A DNA stretch of 64,000 bases, taken from contig NZ_JAAFKG010000008.1 of assembly GCF_013299185.1 (NCBI RefSeq), positions 94,734-158,733 on the forward strand, in the 5' to 3' direction. A model generated the notes under the pieces. The model made no database searches. It saw only the letters and a list, made by a program, of their open reading frames with translations, and had not been told where the DNA came from. The translations under genes were made by a program, and so were the position numbers. This document shows positions 25,369 to 33,565 of the stretch, one piece after another. The first letter of the stretch is position 1; every line of letters begins with the position of its first letter. This DNA comes from Microcoleus sp. bin48.metabat.b7b8b9.023. Lineage in GTDB: Bacteria; Cyanobacteriota; Cyanobacteriia; Cyanobacteriales; Microcoleaceae.

Positions 25369-25788
25369 AGTGCATATCAAAGCACCAATAATATCAAATC
25401 CGATTGCATCATCTTCTATTCATCTCTATCTTCTCTATCTTCTCTCTCTGCGCCCTCTGCGCCCTCTGCGGTTAAATAATTCCGATACAACCGGAAACGA
25501 TAAAAGTTAGTCGTAGGGTGCATCGCTCAAAAATAGTTGCAAGCAGCCAGAGTTTTTCGTAGCGACGCACCCTACCCAATCGTGGATTATAAAGGGGTTT
25601 TCTGACCCGGATTTGGTATAAGAAATAAACGGGGTTTTTAACTCGAACTTGGTATTATAGCAAATCCGATTTGACAACCTCCCTTTATCTTCTGACTCTT
25701 CTTTCTTCTTTCTTCTTTCTTCGCGTTCTTCGCGTCTTCGCGGTTCAATCATCAAGGGGGATATGTTACCCAGATTTAGTATCATACC
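25369..25788. other. Repeat-rich intergenic region
   Basis: Contents in order: a CTCTGCGCCCTCTGCGGTTAA block (about 25425-25480) of the family seen near 365 and 3157; an inverted repeat GTAGGGTGCATCGCT / AGCGACGCACCCTAC (25513-25527 and 25561-25575, 14 of 15 pairs); and a TTCTTTCTTC / TTCGCGTCTTCGCGG block (about 25697-25745). No gene is supported here. Confidence 0.7.
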
Positions 25789-27261
25789 CTAAAAATCGAA
25801 ATAAATATAAGGTAAACCGCCTTCCGGCGCCAACACCCAAACCGCATACAAACAAAGCGGCACTAACACCAATTTCACTGGCCAATTTAACTCCAACTTC
25901 AAACCGCGACTCAAAATATAATTCCCCAGCATTGCAGCAGCCACAGCAGCCAACATCCAAGTTAAATGTATTCTTTCCAAGCCCAAAGCTTCCACATAAA
26001 CTTTATGCGAAAACTGCACATCAGCAGGATGCCCCCACAAATGCGAAATAGCCCATCCCGAATTCTTTAAATCGGGAAGCCGGAAAAATATCCAACTACC
26101 AAAAACCATCGCCTGAGTTAACAGCCAACCGATCGCCATTCCGATCGGATTTTCCCACAAAAAGTCGATCCGCAACTTTTTAAAAGTCACATCCGTCACC
26201 CGGTGCACCGCCAAAGCCAAACCGTGCAAACCCCCCCACACTATGAATCCCCAAGCTGCACCGTGCCAAATTCCCGCAATTAACATAACGAGAGACAAAT
26301 TGAAACAAGTGCGCCACAAACCAACGCGCGAACCTCCCAAGGGAAAATACAAATAATTCCGCAGCCAATCCCCCAAAGTCATGTGCCAGCGCCGCCAAAA
26401 ATCAGCGATGCTCGTACTAAAATAAGGAAAATCAAAATTTGGTGGCAAGTACCAACCCAGCAGCAAAGCAGTACCGCGCGCCATGTCAACGTAGCCGCTA
26501 AAATCGAGATAAAGTTGCAGCCCGTAAGCAAAAATCGCCAGCCACAAATCCTCGCTACCAGCGCGCTGCAAGTTGGTAAAACTTAAATCGACATAAATTC
26601 CCAAGTTGTCGGCGAAAAGACCTTTTTTGACTGCACCAAAGGCGATCGTCCAAAGGGCCTCAGAAATGCGATCGGGCGTCGGAAATTTCTGGGATTTGAG
26701 TTGATATATCAAATTATGATAGCGAGTAATGGGCCCGGAAATCAGTTTCGCAAAAAACAACTTGTAAGCAGCAAAGTGCAGCAGCGAAGTAGCAGCCGGC
26801 GCGCCTCGGTACACGTCAATCAAATAAGCAATGCATTCAAAGCAAAAGAAACTCAATCCCAGGGGTGCGATGACGTGAGTTTTTACCCAGTTAGCACCGT
26901 CGAGAGCAACAGGCCAATTTAACAAAGTGCCGATCGAATTCAAGAAAAAAGGTACATACTTAAAACCCAGCAGCAGCAAAACATTCAGCCCTATTCCCAG
27001 CCACAGTACCAACAAGCGCCGGCGATTCCAAGATTCATTAGCAATCCGCCAATCCAAAGGTTCCCCAATCGCCATCGCCAAGCAGTAATTAAACACAACA
27101 CCGACTAACAGCAGAGGAATGTACCAAATTTGCAGCGAAGCGTAAAAAATCAGACTTCCCGCCAGCATGACAAACAGCCGCCACCACCGCAGGGGAACCA
27201 ACCAGTAAGCCGCGAACAAAACTAACAAAAACAGGGCATATTGAAGGGAAATGAAAGTCAT
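25789..27261 (-). CDS. MBOAT family O-acyltransferase (AlgI-like)
   Basis: A 490-residue polytopic membrane protein with about ten hydrophobic segments. The MBOAT core is visible: DFWRRWHMTLGDWLRNYLYF, then PLGGSRVG and LIAGIWHGAAWGFIVWGGLH, including the invariant His in IWHG. Upstream LYLDFSGYVDMARGTALLLG is the other AlgI signature. AlgI-type enzymes pass acetyl groups across the membrane for O-acetylation of exported polysaccharide and normally work with an SGNH-fold partner. None is adjacent; an SGNH-like protein lies at 57485. Length is normal for the family. Confidence 0.9.
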   Translation of the reverse strand: MTFISLQYALFLLVLFAAYWLVPLRWWRLFVMLAGSLIFYASLQIWYIPLLLVGVVFNYCLAMAIGEPLDWRIANESWNRRRLLVLWLGIGLNVLLLLGFKYVPFFLNSIGTLLNWPVALDGANWVKTHVIAPLGLSFFCFECIAYLIDVYRGAPAATSLLHFAAYKLFFAKLISGPITRYHNLIYQLKSQKFPTPDRISEALWTIAFGAVKKGLFADNLGIYVDLSFTNLQRAGSEDLWLAIFAYGLQLYLDFSGYVDMARGTALLLGWYLPPNFDFPYFSTSIADFWRRWHMTLGDWLRNYLYFPLGGSRVGLWRTCFNLSLVMLIAGIWHGAAWGFIVWGGLHGLALAVHRVTDVTFKKLRIDFLWENPIGMAIGWLLTQAMVFGSWIFFRLPDLKNSGWAISHLWGHPADVQFSHKVYVEALGLERIHLTWMLAAVAAAMLGNYILSRGLKLELNWPVKLVLVPLCLYAVWVLAPEGGLPYIYFDF

Positions 27262-27523
27262 GCGATTTTAGATTTTGGATTTGGGATTTTAGATTGCAGA
27301 AGTGGGAAGGGCTGATTCTGTATGTGGGTTGGGAGCGCGAGGCTACTGTTTCATTGTTTTTTAAATCGACACTGAAGCTAATACTAACTATTAAAATTTG
27401 TTTGCACTAGGCGATCGATGCCAGCGGTGCGCCGCTACTGGAAAAATCGTTTTTTGAGAGATTGTGAATGGCGGCACACCCTACGGTTACTACTGAGAAC
27501 GCATACATTTTACAGCATAAGGG

Positions 27524-27583
27524 TTCGTAGTACGGACTTCAGTCCGCTCTGCTGCTGCGGAATGGGAGAGCGCACTACAAACC
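27524..27583. repeat. GAGGACTTCAGTCC-family inverted repeat, degenerate
   Basis: The left arm GGTTCGTAGTACGGACTTCA plus GTCCG starts at about 27522. The right side keeps only the outer part, GCGCACTACAAACC, ending about 27583. It lies downstream of the RsbT-like/kinase gene. Nothing else is recognised in 27262-27631 apart from GATTTTAGATTTTGG words near 27265-27295. Confidence 0.75.
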
Positions 27584-27631
27584 ATGTTTGTTATCCTAAT
27601 CGATCGATCGCGATATCCACACCTCGAAACT

Positions 27632-29170
27632 TTACCATCGTTGGCGGTGCACGTCACAGTACAATGGATTTCTGCCCGCAAGTCTTTCACCAAATAGCGA
27701 AAAACTCTTTTGCTCCTTCACGATCGCAACTTTTGGTGCGAAATCGCGCGCAGCCGATCGCAAATTCTCGATCGCCCGCCCTGTTTCCTCTGGTTGAGAT
27801 GCCGAGATTTTCGCAGATACTTCTGACTCTCCAGCATAGGCGATCGGCAAATTCACCAAAAAAGTCGAACCCACCCCGGGCGAACTTTCTATTTCAATAC
27901 TCCCCCCCAGAAATTCAGCCATTTTTCTACACAGAGACAATCCCAATCCTGTGCCTTTCACCCCCTTCTGCAAGTGATTTTCCACTTGGACAAATTCTTC
28001 AAAAATCCGCGTTTGGTCGGCGGTTGGAATTCCAATACCCGTATCAGCCACTGAAAAAGTAACCATTCCCCCCTTTCCCATTTCGGCGGCAACTCTGACT
28101 TCTCCCGCTTCGGTAAATTTCAGCGCATTAGAAATCAGATTCCGCAAAATCTGAGAAACTTTTCCCTCATCCGTAGTAAGAGTTGGCACTTCCAAAGGCA
28201 CTTCAAAAATGAGACTGACGGGCGAGTTTTGCGGTAGCAAGGGGCGCATCATTCCGCGCAGCGCACTGAACAAATCTTCGACTTCAAAATCAGCCACGCG
28301 AACCGTTACTTTTCCGGCTTCCACCTTAGCTAAATCTAACGAATCATCAACAAGTTCTGCCAGAGATTCGGCAGATTTGCGAATAAAATTTAATTGCTTA
28401 TCTTGTTCGGGTGAAAGTTCTCCGTCGATGCGATTTAACAAGATTTCGGAAATACTGAGAATTGTCGTTAGGGGAGTGCGAAACTCGTGGCTCATGTTGG
28501 AGAGAAAGCTGGTTTTGAGTTCGCCCTCTCGCTGGAGAGATTCAGCTTTGTCGTTCAATTCGGCATAAAGTGCGACGACTCCGCGATTCCTATCTTCTAA
28601 TTCTTGATTTAACTGTACGAGTTCTTCTTGACGCTGGCGGAGTTCGTCTAAAGTACGCAGCAATTCTTGATTTTGCTGCTGAATTTCCGCATAGGGATCT
28701 TCAGGAATTTGGCGCGCTAGTTTATCAAGTAATTTATTGAGTTCGATCGCACTCAGCGCAGGCATCTGCTTAGAAAACTGCTTGATTAATTGTACAGCCG
28801 TCCCGCGATCGCGCGCCGAATCGATTTGCACCTCATCCATCAACCGTTTGGCTGCTGCTAAACCGAGGCCAGCACCAGTTTGCGATCGAAAATTGGGGCC
28901 CAAAACCTGAGCTAAATCAGCAATTCCCGGCCCGCTATCAGAAATCCGAGTCCGAAAAACCTGTGGCGATTCCCCTTCCACAAAAAATTCTACCTTACCA
29001 CCACCTGCATATTTAAAAGCATTGCGAGCAATTTCGGAAACTGCTGTCGCGATGCGGGTTTGTGTTTGGGAATCGAATCCCAACAATGCGCCAATTTGGC
29101 GAGCTCTTTGACGTACTTGTACGATGTCTTGTTCAAAGCGGACTTCCGTTGTCAGAATTGGGTAAATCAT
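27632..29170 (-). CDS. RsbT-like anti-sigma ATPase fused to sensor histidine kinase
   Basis: A 512-residue protein. Residues about 1-125 are an RsbT/RsbW-type GHKL domain (ATAVSEIARNAFKYAGGGKV, then ISDSGPGI and GAGLGLAAAKRLMDEV). A coiled coil with EIQQQNQELLRTLDELRQRQ covers about 160-220. A histidine kinase follows: H-box FLSNMSHEFRTPLTTILSIS, N-box ISNALKFT, G1 VADTGIGI, and GTGLGLSLCRKMAEFLGG. So it has two ATP-binding folds. The start at 29170 gives MIYPILTTEV, aligned with RsbT proteins. It is the last gene of a stressosome-type cluster and may link that switch to a phosphorelay. No cognate response regulator is nearby. Confidence 0.85.
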   Translation of the reverse strand: MIYPILTTEVRFEQDIVQVRQRARQIGALLGFDSQTQTRIATAVSEIARNAFKYAGGGKVEFFVEGESPQVFRTRISDSGPGIADLAQVLGPNFRSQTGAGLGLAAAKRLMDEVQIDSARDRGTAVQLIKQFSKQMPALSAIELNKLLDKLARQIPEDPYAEIQQQNQELLRTLDELRQRQEELVQLNQELEDRNRGVVALYAELNDKAESLQREGELKTSFLSNMSHEFRTPLTTILSISEILLNRIDGELSPEQDKQLNFIRKSAESLAELVDDSLDLAKVEAGKVTVRVADFEVEDLFSALRGMMRPLLPQNSPVSLIFEVPLEVPTLTTDEGKVSQILRNLISNALKFTEAGEVRVAAEMGKGGMVTFSVADTGIGIPTADQTRIFEEFVQVENHLQKGVKGTGLGLSLCRKMAEFLGGSIEIESSPGVGSTFLVNLPIAYAGESEVSAKISASQPEETGRAIENLRSAARDFAPKVAIVKEQKSFSLFGERLAGRNPLYCDVHRQRW

Positions 29171-29288
29171 GCCTTTTTCGCATTGAAGCATTGGGGATTG
29201 TCGATCGGGAAATCACTCATGACGATCGTGATTTATAGTTAGCCTACAGTTTCACGCTTGTTAGCAAATATTCTCAAGCTGCTTGTCT

Positions 29289-29425
29289 TACCAGAAAGAA
29301 TTGGTTGAAAGCCTCTGGCTTTGAGGGAGAAATTAAAATCAGACTATTCATTACTTCAATTCTCGGACTTAATGGTAGAGGTCGCTCTTAAACTGTCAAC
29401 TGTCAACTGTCAACTGTCAACTGTT
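29289..29425. repeat. Compound repeat ending in TCAACTG units (copy 1)
   Basis: It starts TACCAGAAAGAATTGGTTGA, continues with GAGAAATTAAAATCAGACTA and GTAGAGGTCGCTC, and ends in four to five units of AACTGTC. Two further copies exist: one at 31218-31626, split by an insertion, and one in reverse orientation at 44667-44810. The 3' end overlaps the stop codon of the 29417 gene. Confidence 0.88.
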
Positions 29426-30430
29426 GAACTTGGCTACTACAACTGTCATGTCATCGCGAGTGCGTTTAAAGTCTCGGTAGAGTACGGCTGCAATTAAAGC
29501 CGGATGTCTCGCAGCCAAACCCGGGTAGCGGTTTAAATCCCACTGCGCCGCCAAACCATCGGAGTGCATAATTAACAAGGAATGGGACGACCAAGGATAG
29601 ACAAATTCTGCTACTTTACGCATCATGTGTCCCACAGTGCCGTTGTAGGAAACCATGCTGCGGGCTTGGTTATCTGTGAACACTACACCAGTAATGTTGC
29701 CAACTCCGGCAAAACAGATGGTTTTTTGAGTACGATCGATCTGGGCGATCGCAGCAGCCGCTCCTCTGGTATTTTTTAAAGCAGCGTGAGCCTTCTCTAA
29801 AATAGCTTTCGGCCCGAGTTTAGCGTTTTCCCCAAAAACTCGCACAGCTTCCTGAGACGCTTCCTCAGCCAAAACCCCGTAGCCAAGCCCATCAGCAACT
29901 AAAATCAGATTTTTGTTCAGATGATTTTGCGTCGCCCAGGAATCGCCACAAATTTGCTCTCCTACTTTGGGCAAGCGAACAACCCCAAATTCCAAATAAT
30001 TGCTGTTTTCCGAAGCTTCCGCGCGATTCTGGGTAGGCGAGAGTCGCATTAACAAAGCAGTCCCGAGTTTCGGTACAGAATGAATATCAAAAAAACTAGA
30101 AAGGCGTTGAATCGCGCCGAGTCCGGTTCCCAGAGTTCCCGCAGTCGAAAAACCATCCCGCAAACACTGACCGACATTTGCCATACCCGCCCCCCGGTCT
30201 AGGGCTACAATTTGAATGTCATATCCTGCCGCTGTTGGTACGGTTTGCAGCAAAATTTCTCCTTCGCGGGCGTGTTTGACAAGGTTTTTTGCTGCTTCGG
30301 CGATCGCAATTGCCACTTTACCGCGATCGGTCTCATTAAATCCAACTTCGGCCGCGAGGGCGACTGCAATTCGTCGCGCTTCTCCGACTTGACTTTCTTC
30401 TGTTACGGGTAAGGCTAGGACATTTATCAT
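29417..30430 (-). CDS. RsbT-type ATPase fused to RsbX-like PP2C/SpoIIE phosphatase
   Basis: A 337-residue protein. Residues about 1-135 are a GHKL anti-sigma/RsbT-like ATPase (AIAEAAKNLVKHAREGEILL, LDRGAGM, GTLGTGLGAIQRLSSFFDI). Residues about 150-335 are a PP2C-type phosphatase of the RsbX/SpoIIE type (GEQICGDSW, LILVADGLGYG, FAGVGNITGVV, LLIMHSDGL, RDDMTVVVAKF) with metal-binding Asp residues in GDSW, ADGLG, HSDG and RDD. In stressosome modules RsbX resets the complex by dephosphorylating RsbR and RsbS. The last codons TTC AAC AGT TGA are part of the AACTGTC repeat. Confidence 0.87.
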   Translation of the reverse strand: MINVLALPVTEESQVGEARRIAVALAAEVGFNETDRGKVAIAIAEAAKNLVKHAREGEILLQTVPTAAGYDIQIVALDRGAGMANVGQCLRDGFSTAGTLGTGLGAIQRLSSFFDIHSVPKLGTALLMRLSPTQNRAEASENSNYLEFGVVRLPKVGEQICGDSWATQNHLNKNLILVADGLGYGVLAEEASQEAVRVFGENAKLGPKAILEKAHAALKNTRGAAAAIAQIDRTQKTICFAGVGNITGVVFTDNQARSMVSYNGTVGHMMRKVAEFVYPWSSHSLLIMHSDGLAAQWDLNRYPGLAARHPALIAAVLYRDFKRTRDDMTVVVAKFNS

Positions 30431-30474
30431 TATTTGTCTAGTTCTAATCTCAAGCTAGTGCACATTTCAAAAGT

Positions 30475-30716
30475 AATTAGTTGTTAATTGTTATTTGTTA
30501 GTTGTTATTTGTTAGTTGTTACTGACTTCAGAAAACTAATTTCTGAGAATATTTCTAGTTACCCAACCTAAAACTCGGAGAAACCCAGTTTCTTGCCCAT
30601 CATCAATCGTTTTAAAAACCGTCAACTGTCAACTGTCAACTGTCAACTGTCAACTGTTGAACCCCTCTCCCCCAACTGTCAACTGTCAACTATCAACTGT
30701 CAACTGTTGAACCCCT
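30475..30716. repeat. GTTATTTGTTAGTT and TCAACTGTCAACTG simple repeats
   Basis: TTGTTATTTGTTAGTTGTTA units at about 30480-30525 are followed by two runs of AACTGTC (about 30620-30657 and 30676-30709), separated by TTGAACCCCTCTCCCCC. The second run ends at the RsbT stop codon. Together they fill the gap between two minus-strand genes of the stressosome cluster. Confidence 0.85.
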
Positions 30717-30717
30717 C

Positions 30718-31116
30718 TCATCTCCAACGGACGATCGCAATTTTAGTTCCCTTACCCACCTTAGAAACAATCTCAAACTCGTGCATCAACCGCTTAGAAC
30801 CGCTGAGCCCCAAACCCAAACCACGATCGGAAGTATAACCATCAGTCATCGCCAATTCAATGTCTGGAATTCCCGGGCCCTTGTCTTCAAATATCAGCCG
30901 CAGCCCTTTGCGAGTACCTAATTGAAGCATTTCTAGAGTTACAGTTCCCCCCTTGCCGTAGTCTACAGTATTGCGGGCGAGTTCGCTGGCTGCGGTAACA
31001 ATTTTCGTTTGGTCTACCAAGCCGAATCCCATTGCTACAGCCCAGGTTCGCACTTGCTGTCGGACGTGGACTATATCGGAGGACGATCGAATTTCTAGTG
31101 TCTCACGTTTTGACAT
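30718..31116 (-). CDS. rsbT: RsbT, stressosome serine/threonine kinase
   Basis: A 132-residue single GHKL domain: MSKRETLEIRSSSDIVHVRQ, VTAASELARNTVDYGKGGTV (N-box), LIFEDKGPGIPDIELAMTDG (G1) and RGLGLGLSGSKRLMHEFEIV (G2). Length and order match RsbT proteins, the kinases that phosphorylate RsbR and RsbS in the stressosome and then leave to activate a downstream phosphatase or cyclase. It lies between RsbS and the RsbX-like fusion on the same strand. No stand-alone RsbU target is visible in the cluster. Confidence 0.92.
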   Translation of the reverse strand: MSKRETLEIRSSSDIVHVRQQVRTWAVAMGFGLVDQTKIVTAASELARNTVDYGKGGTVTLEMLQLGTRKGLRLIFEDKGPGIPDIELAMTDGYTSDRGLGLGLSGSKRLMHEFEIVSKVGKGTKIAIVRWR

Positions 31117-31217
31117 GGCGGCTACTCTAGTTAAAATAGAACTTCTCCAGAAAACATAGAAGTGACACTCCTCACGCGAGTTCCTTGTAATAAATCTTCA
31201 CAGTATCAAAAACGTAT

Positions 31218-31626
31218 TTACCAGAAAGAATTGGTTGAAAGCCTCTCCTTAAAAGGAGAAATTAAAATCATATCATTTCCGGTTGATTGCTATCACAAAA
31301 ACTGTTTGTAGTGCGGACTTCAGTCCGCTTTATTCTGCGGACTGAAGTCCGCACTACAAACCTTACTTATACCAATTTAATGGGTCGTTGCACATATCTC
31401 GATCCCCCTAAATTCCCCTCCCGGGGGACTTTGAGGAGAAATCTTGTTCCTCCCTTAGTAGGGGCCGTGCCAAGAGTGTCCGCCCTCAAGGCGCCGGGGG
31501 GATCGGAATTCTATGCAGCCTCATAAAAAATTGGTATTATTGGTCAATCGAGCAGACATAATATCAGATAATTCATTACTCTAATTGTCTTCCTTCTGGG
31601 TAGAGGTTGTTGTCAACTGTCAAGGA
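31218..31626. repeat. Compound TCAACTG repeat (copy 2), split by an insertion
   Basis: The left half, TACCAGAAAGAATTGGTTGA to AGAAATTAAAATCA (31219-31270), matches 29290-29341. The right half, AATTCATTACTCTAATT to GTAGAGGTTGTTGTCAACTG (about 31568-31621), matches 29345-29404. Between them lie about 285 bp that have no counterpart in the other two copies. The repeat separates rsbS from rsbT. Confidence 0.85.
31276..31566. mobile_element. MITE-like insertion with 6-bp direct repeats
   Basis: The inserted stretch is bounded by ATATCA at 31270-31275 and ATATCA at 31561-31566, consistent with a target-site duplication. Inside are a GGACTTCAGTCC-family hairpin (GTTTGTAGTGCGGACTTCAG at about 31305 with its partner ending about 31362) and a segment with near-terminal inverted repeats: ATACCAATTTAATG at about 31369 and CATAAAAAATTGGTAT ending about 31538. 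There is no coding capacity, so it would have been moved in trans. A two-step origin (MITE plus palindromic repeat) is also possible. Confidence 0.6.
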
Positions 31627-31699
31627 TTAACTTTCAACTGAAAAACAAACCTATTTTTTAATGCCCTATATCTAAATCACCGGACAATTCATCGATTAT

Positions 31700-32074
31700 T
31701 TACACCTCTGAATCAGACAAACCCAAGGATTTCCGCAATAAATTCATCCCCTTCTCAACGCTTAAAGCTGTCCGAACTCCTGTCAAAGAAAGCCCCAATT
31801 CAACCAGCGTAATCGCCACCGCCGGCTGCATCCCCACCACAACCGTTTCTGCATCTAAAAATCGCGACATTGTAGCGATATTATTGAGAATGCGACCGAT
31901 AAAAGAATCTACGATTTCCAGGGAAGAGATTTCTATTAAAACTCCTTTGACTCCAGTTTTTACTATACGGTTTGTCAGGTCGTCTTGCAAAGTCATTGCC
32001 AAGCGATCGTGCATATCTACTTGGATTGTGACTAGCAGAAATTCTCCCATTTGCAGGATAGGAATCCGTTCCAT
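31700..32074 (-). CDS. rsbS: RsbS, stressosome STAS-domain protein
   Basis: A 124-residue single STAS domain: RIPILQMGEFLLVTIQVDMHD, GVLIEISSLEIVDSFIGRIL, VVVGMQPAVAITLVELGLSL. It matches RsbS, the core stressosome antagonist that holds RsbT until phosphorylated; the expected phosphoserine region is ISSLEIVDSF (Ser57 here, by analogy). The start at 32074 is supported by GAGGTG 5-6 nt upstream; longer in-frame starts lack one. It is downstream of rsbR and upstream of rsbT in the usual R-S-T order. Confidence 0.92.
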   Translation of the reverse strand: MERIPILQMGEFLLVTIQVDMHDRLAMTLQDDLTNRIVKTGVKGVLIEISSLEIVDSFIGRILNNIATMSRFLDAETVVVGMQPAVAITLVELGLSLTGVRTALSVEKGMNLLRKSLGLSDSEV

Positions 32075-32162
32075 AAATTCACCTCTATTTGAGTTTTGAA
32101 TCAAATATTTTTTTACGCATAAACACAATATAGCGGTTATCAATGTAAGTCACAGAGCAATT

Positions 32163-32323
32163 ACCAATTACAAATTACCAATTACAAATTACCAAATGCC
32201 CAATGCCCTGTTTGGCCTTCTTCCCAATGCCCTGTTTGGCCAATGCCCTGTTTGGCCAATTCCCTGTTTGCCCAATTCCCAATGACCTGTTTGCCCAATG
32301 CCCTGTTTGGCCAATTCCCATTT
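32163..32323. repeat. ATTACCAAT and CCAATGCCCTGTTTGG simple-repeat block
   Basis: Three ATTACAAATTACCA-type units (about 32162-32196) are followed by seven or so CCAATGCCCTGTTTGGCC or CCAATTCCC units to about 32317. The unit CCAATGCCCTG with CCTTCTTCC is the reverse complement of the block at 10462-10556. It lies in the gap between rsbR and rsbS. Confidence 0.85.
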
Positions 32324-32326
32324 TTT

Positions 32327-33196
32327 TTATCTTTCCTCTTTAATATTTTTAATAGTTAAACCTTGGCGTTGCAAAGCTACTTTAAAAGCATCTGCCAAAG
32401 TCGCTTTGGTCAGAATATCCTGCAAATCAACTCCCAAATGAACGATGGTTTGAGCGATTTGCGGGCGAATGCCGCTGATGATGCACTCAGTACCCATCAA
32501 ACGGGCGGCGGCTACAGTTTTCAATAAATGTTGAGCGACTAAAGTATCAACAGTCGGCACCCCTGTAATATCTAAAATTGCAAATTCTGAGCCTGTTTCC
32601 ATGATTTCCTGCAACAGAGTTTCCATCACTATTTGAGTGCGGGCGCTGTCAAGAGTTCCAATCATGGGTAAAGCGAGAATACCTTGCCAAAGTTTGACTA
32701 CAGGTGTTGACAATTCGAGCATTTCTTGCTGCTGGCGTTCGATGACTTCTTCGCGGGCTTTGAGAAAGATTTCTGTCACCCACAGACCGAGCTGGTCTAA
32801 TAAGCTGGTGGAAAGCCAAAGTTGTTCGACAAGTGCGTCGCGGTTTTGTGTCAATTCGCGACAAAGCCGATCGAACAATGGCTTTTTGAAGCATAAGATA
32901 AAACTGGCTATCTCCGATGGGGTAAAGCCCCTCTGAACGCGCGATCGCGAAACTTCGGCCAGCAGCAGCCGCATATTTTCCCACTCTGGTGTCTGGATGT
33001 CGCTCAAGTTACCGTGTCCCACAGCTATTTGGAGCAATTGCAGGAACTCTTGACACTCCGATCGCAATTCCTTCGCTCTCATCAAGTCGTCCCGCCGCAG
33101 CCCGGTGTTTTGCAGTTCTTTGAGCCAGTCTGCTAGTAACTCAGCTTTGTTTTTTTCGAGGATTTCCGCGATCGTGTGATTGCTTGTGAGTTCCAT
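32327..33196 (-). CDS. rsbR: RsbR, stressosome scaffold with C-terminal STAS domain
   Basis: A 289-residue protein. The N-terminal sensor part (about 1-145, all helical: IAEILEKNKAELLADWLKEL and FTPSEIASFILCFKKPLF) is of the RsbRD N-terminal type seen in RsbR paralogues. The C-terminal STAS domain (about 165-280) has AILDITGVPTVDTLVAQHLL and IRPQIAQTIVHLGVDLQDIL, which contain both conserved Thr positions phosphorylated by RsbT in Bacillus RsbR. AGGAG 9 nt upstream supports the start. It is the first gene of the five-gene minus-strand cluster 33196-27632. Confidence 0.92.
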   Translation of the reverse strand: MELTSNHTIAEILEKNKAELLADWLKELQNTGLRRDDLMRAKELRSECQEFLQLLQIAVGHGNLSDIQTPEWENMRLLLAEVSRSRVQRGFTPSEIASFILCFKKPLFDRLCRELTQNRDALVEQLWLSTSLLDQLGLWVTEIFLKAREEVIERQQQEMLELSTPVVKLWQGILALPMIGTLDSARTQIVMETLLQEIMETGSEFAILDITGVPTVDTLVAQHLLKTVAAARLMGTECIISGIRPQIAQTIVHLGVDLQDILTKATLADAFKVALQRQGLTIKNIKEER

Positions 33197-33515
33197 TAAA
33201 ATTATCTCCTGCTTAGCAATTTGGATAAAATTGTACGACCGATCGCACTCTTGGTATTTTGGATGGCGTAACTTCTGAGTTTAGCTCACTGTTTGCTGTT
33301 TGCGATCGGGGGTTTGAAACCGTAACTTAATTTATGGACAAAGCTACCCATCCTTCACTATTTGGGTAGCTTTGTCCGCAACTCGGGCGATCGCACGAGA
33401 CTATTGGCCCCTGGTTCAATTTGTTTTTGCCCCCGTGGTATTGGATTACAGATGCGGGCGTCTTGCGTCAGAGGAATCTGCGTTTGCAATCATTATAATT
33501 TTTTTACCTGCCATG

Positions 33516-33543
33516 TTGACGCTCGCAGGAAGTCGTATATAAT
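33516..33543 (+). promoter_or_regulatory. Promoter of the tnpB gene
   Basis: TTGACG at 33516-33521 and TATAAT at 33538-33543, separated by 16 bp. The TATAAT is 23 nt before the ATG at 33566, so the transcript would have a very short leader with no clear ribosome-binding site. Confidence 0.7.
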
Positions 33544-33565
33544 ACAAAGCACAGTACATTTACTC

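Noticed and set aside
27418..28062. A 214-codon plus-strand frame
   Set aside because: It overlaps the kinase gene on the other strand and a palindromic repeat; composition is not protein-like.
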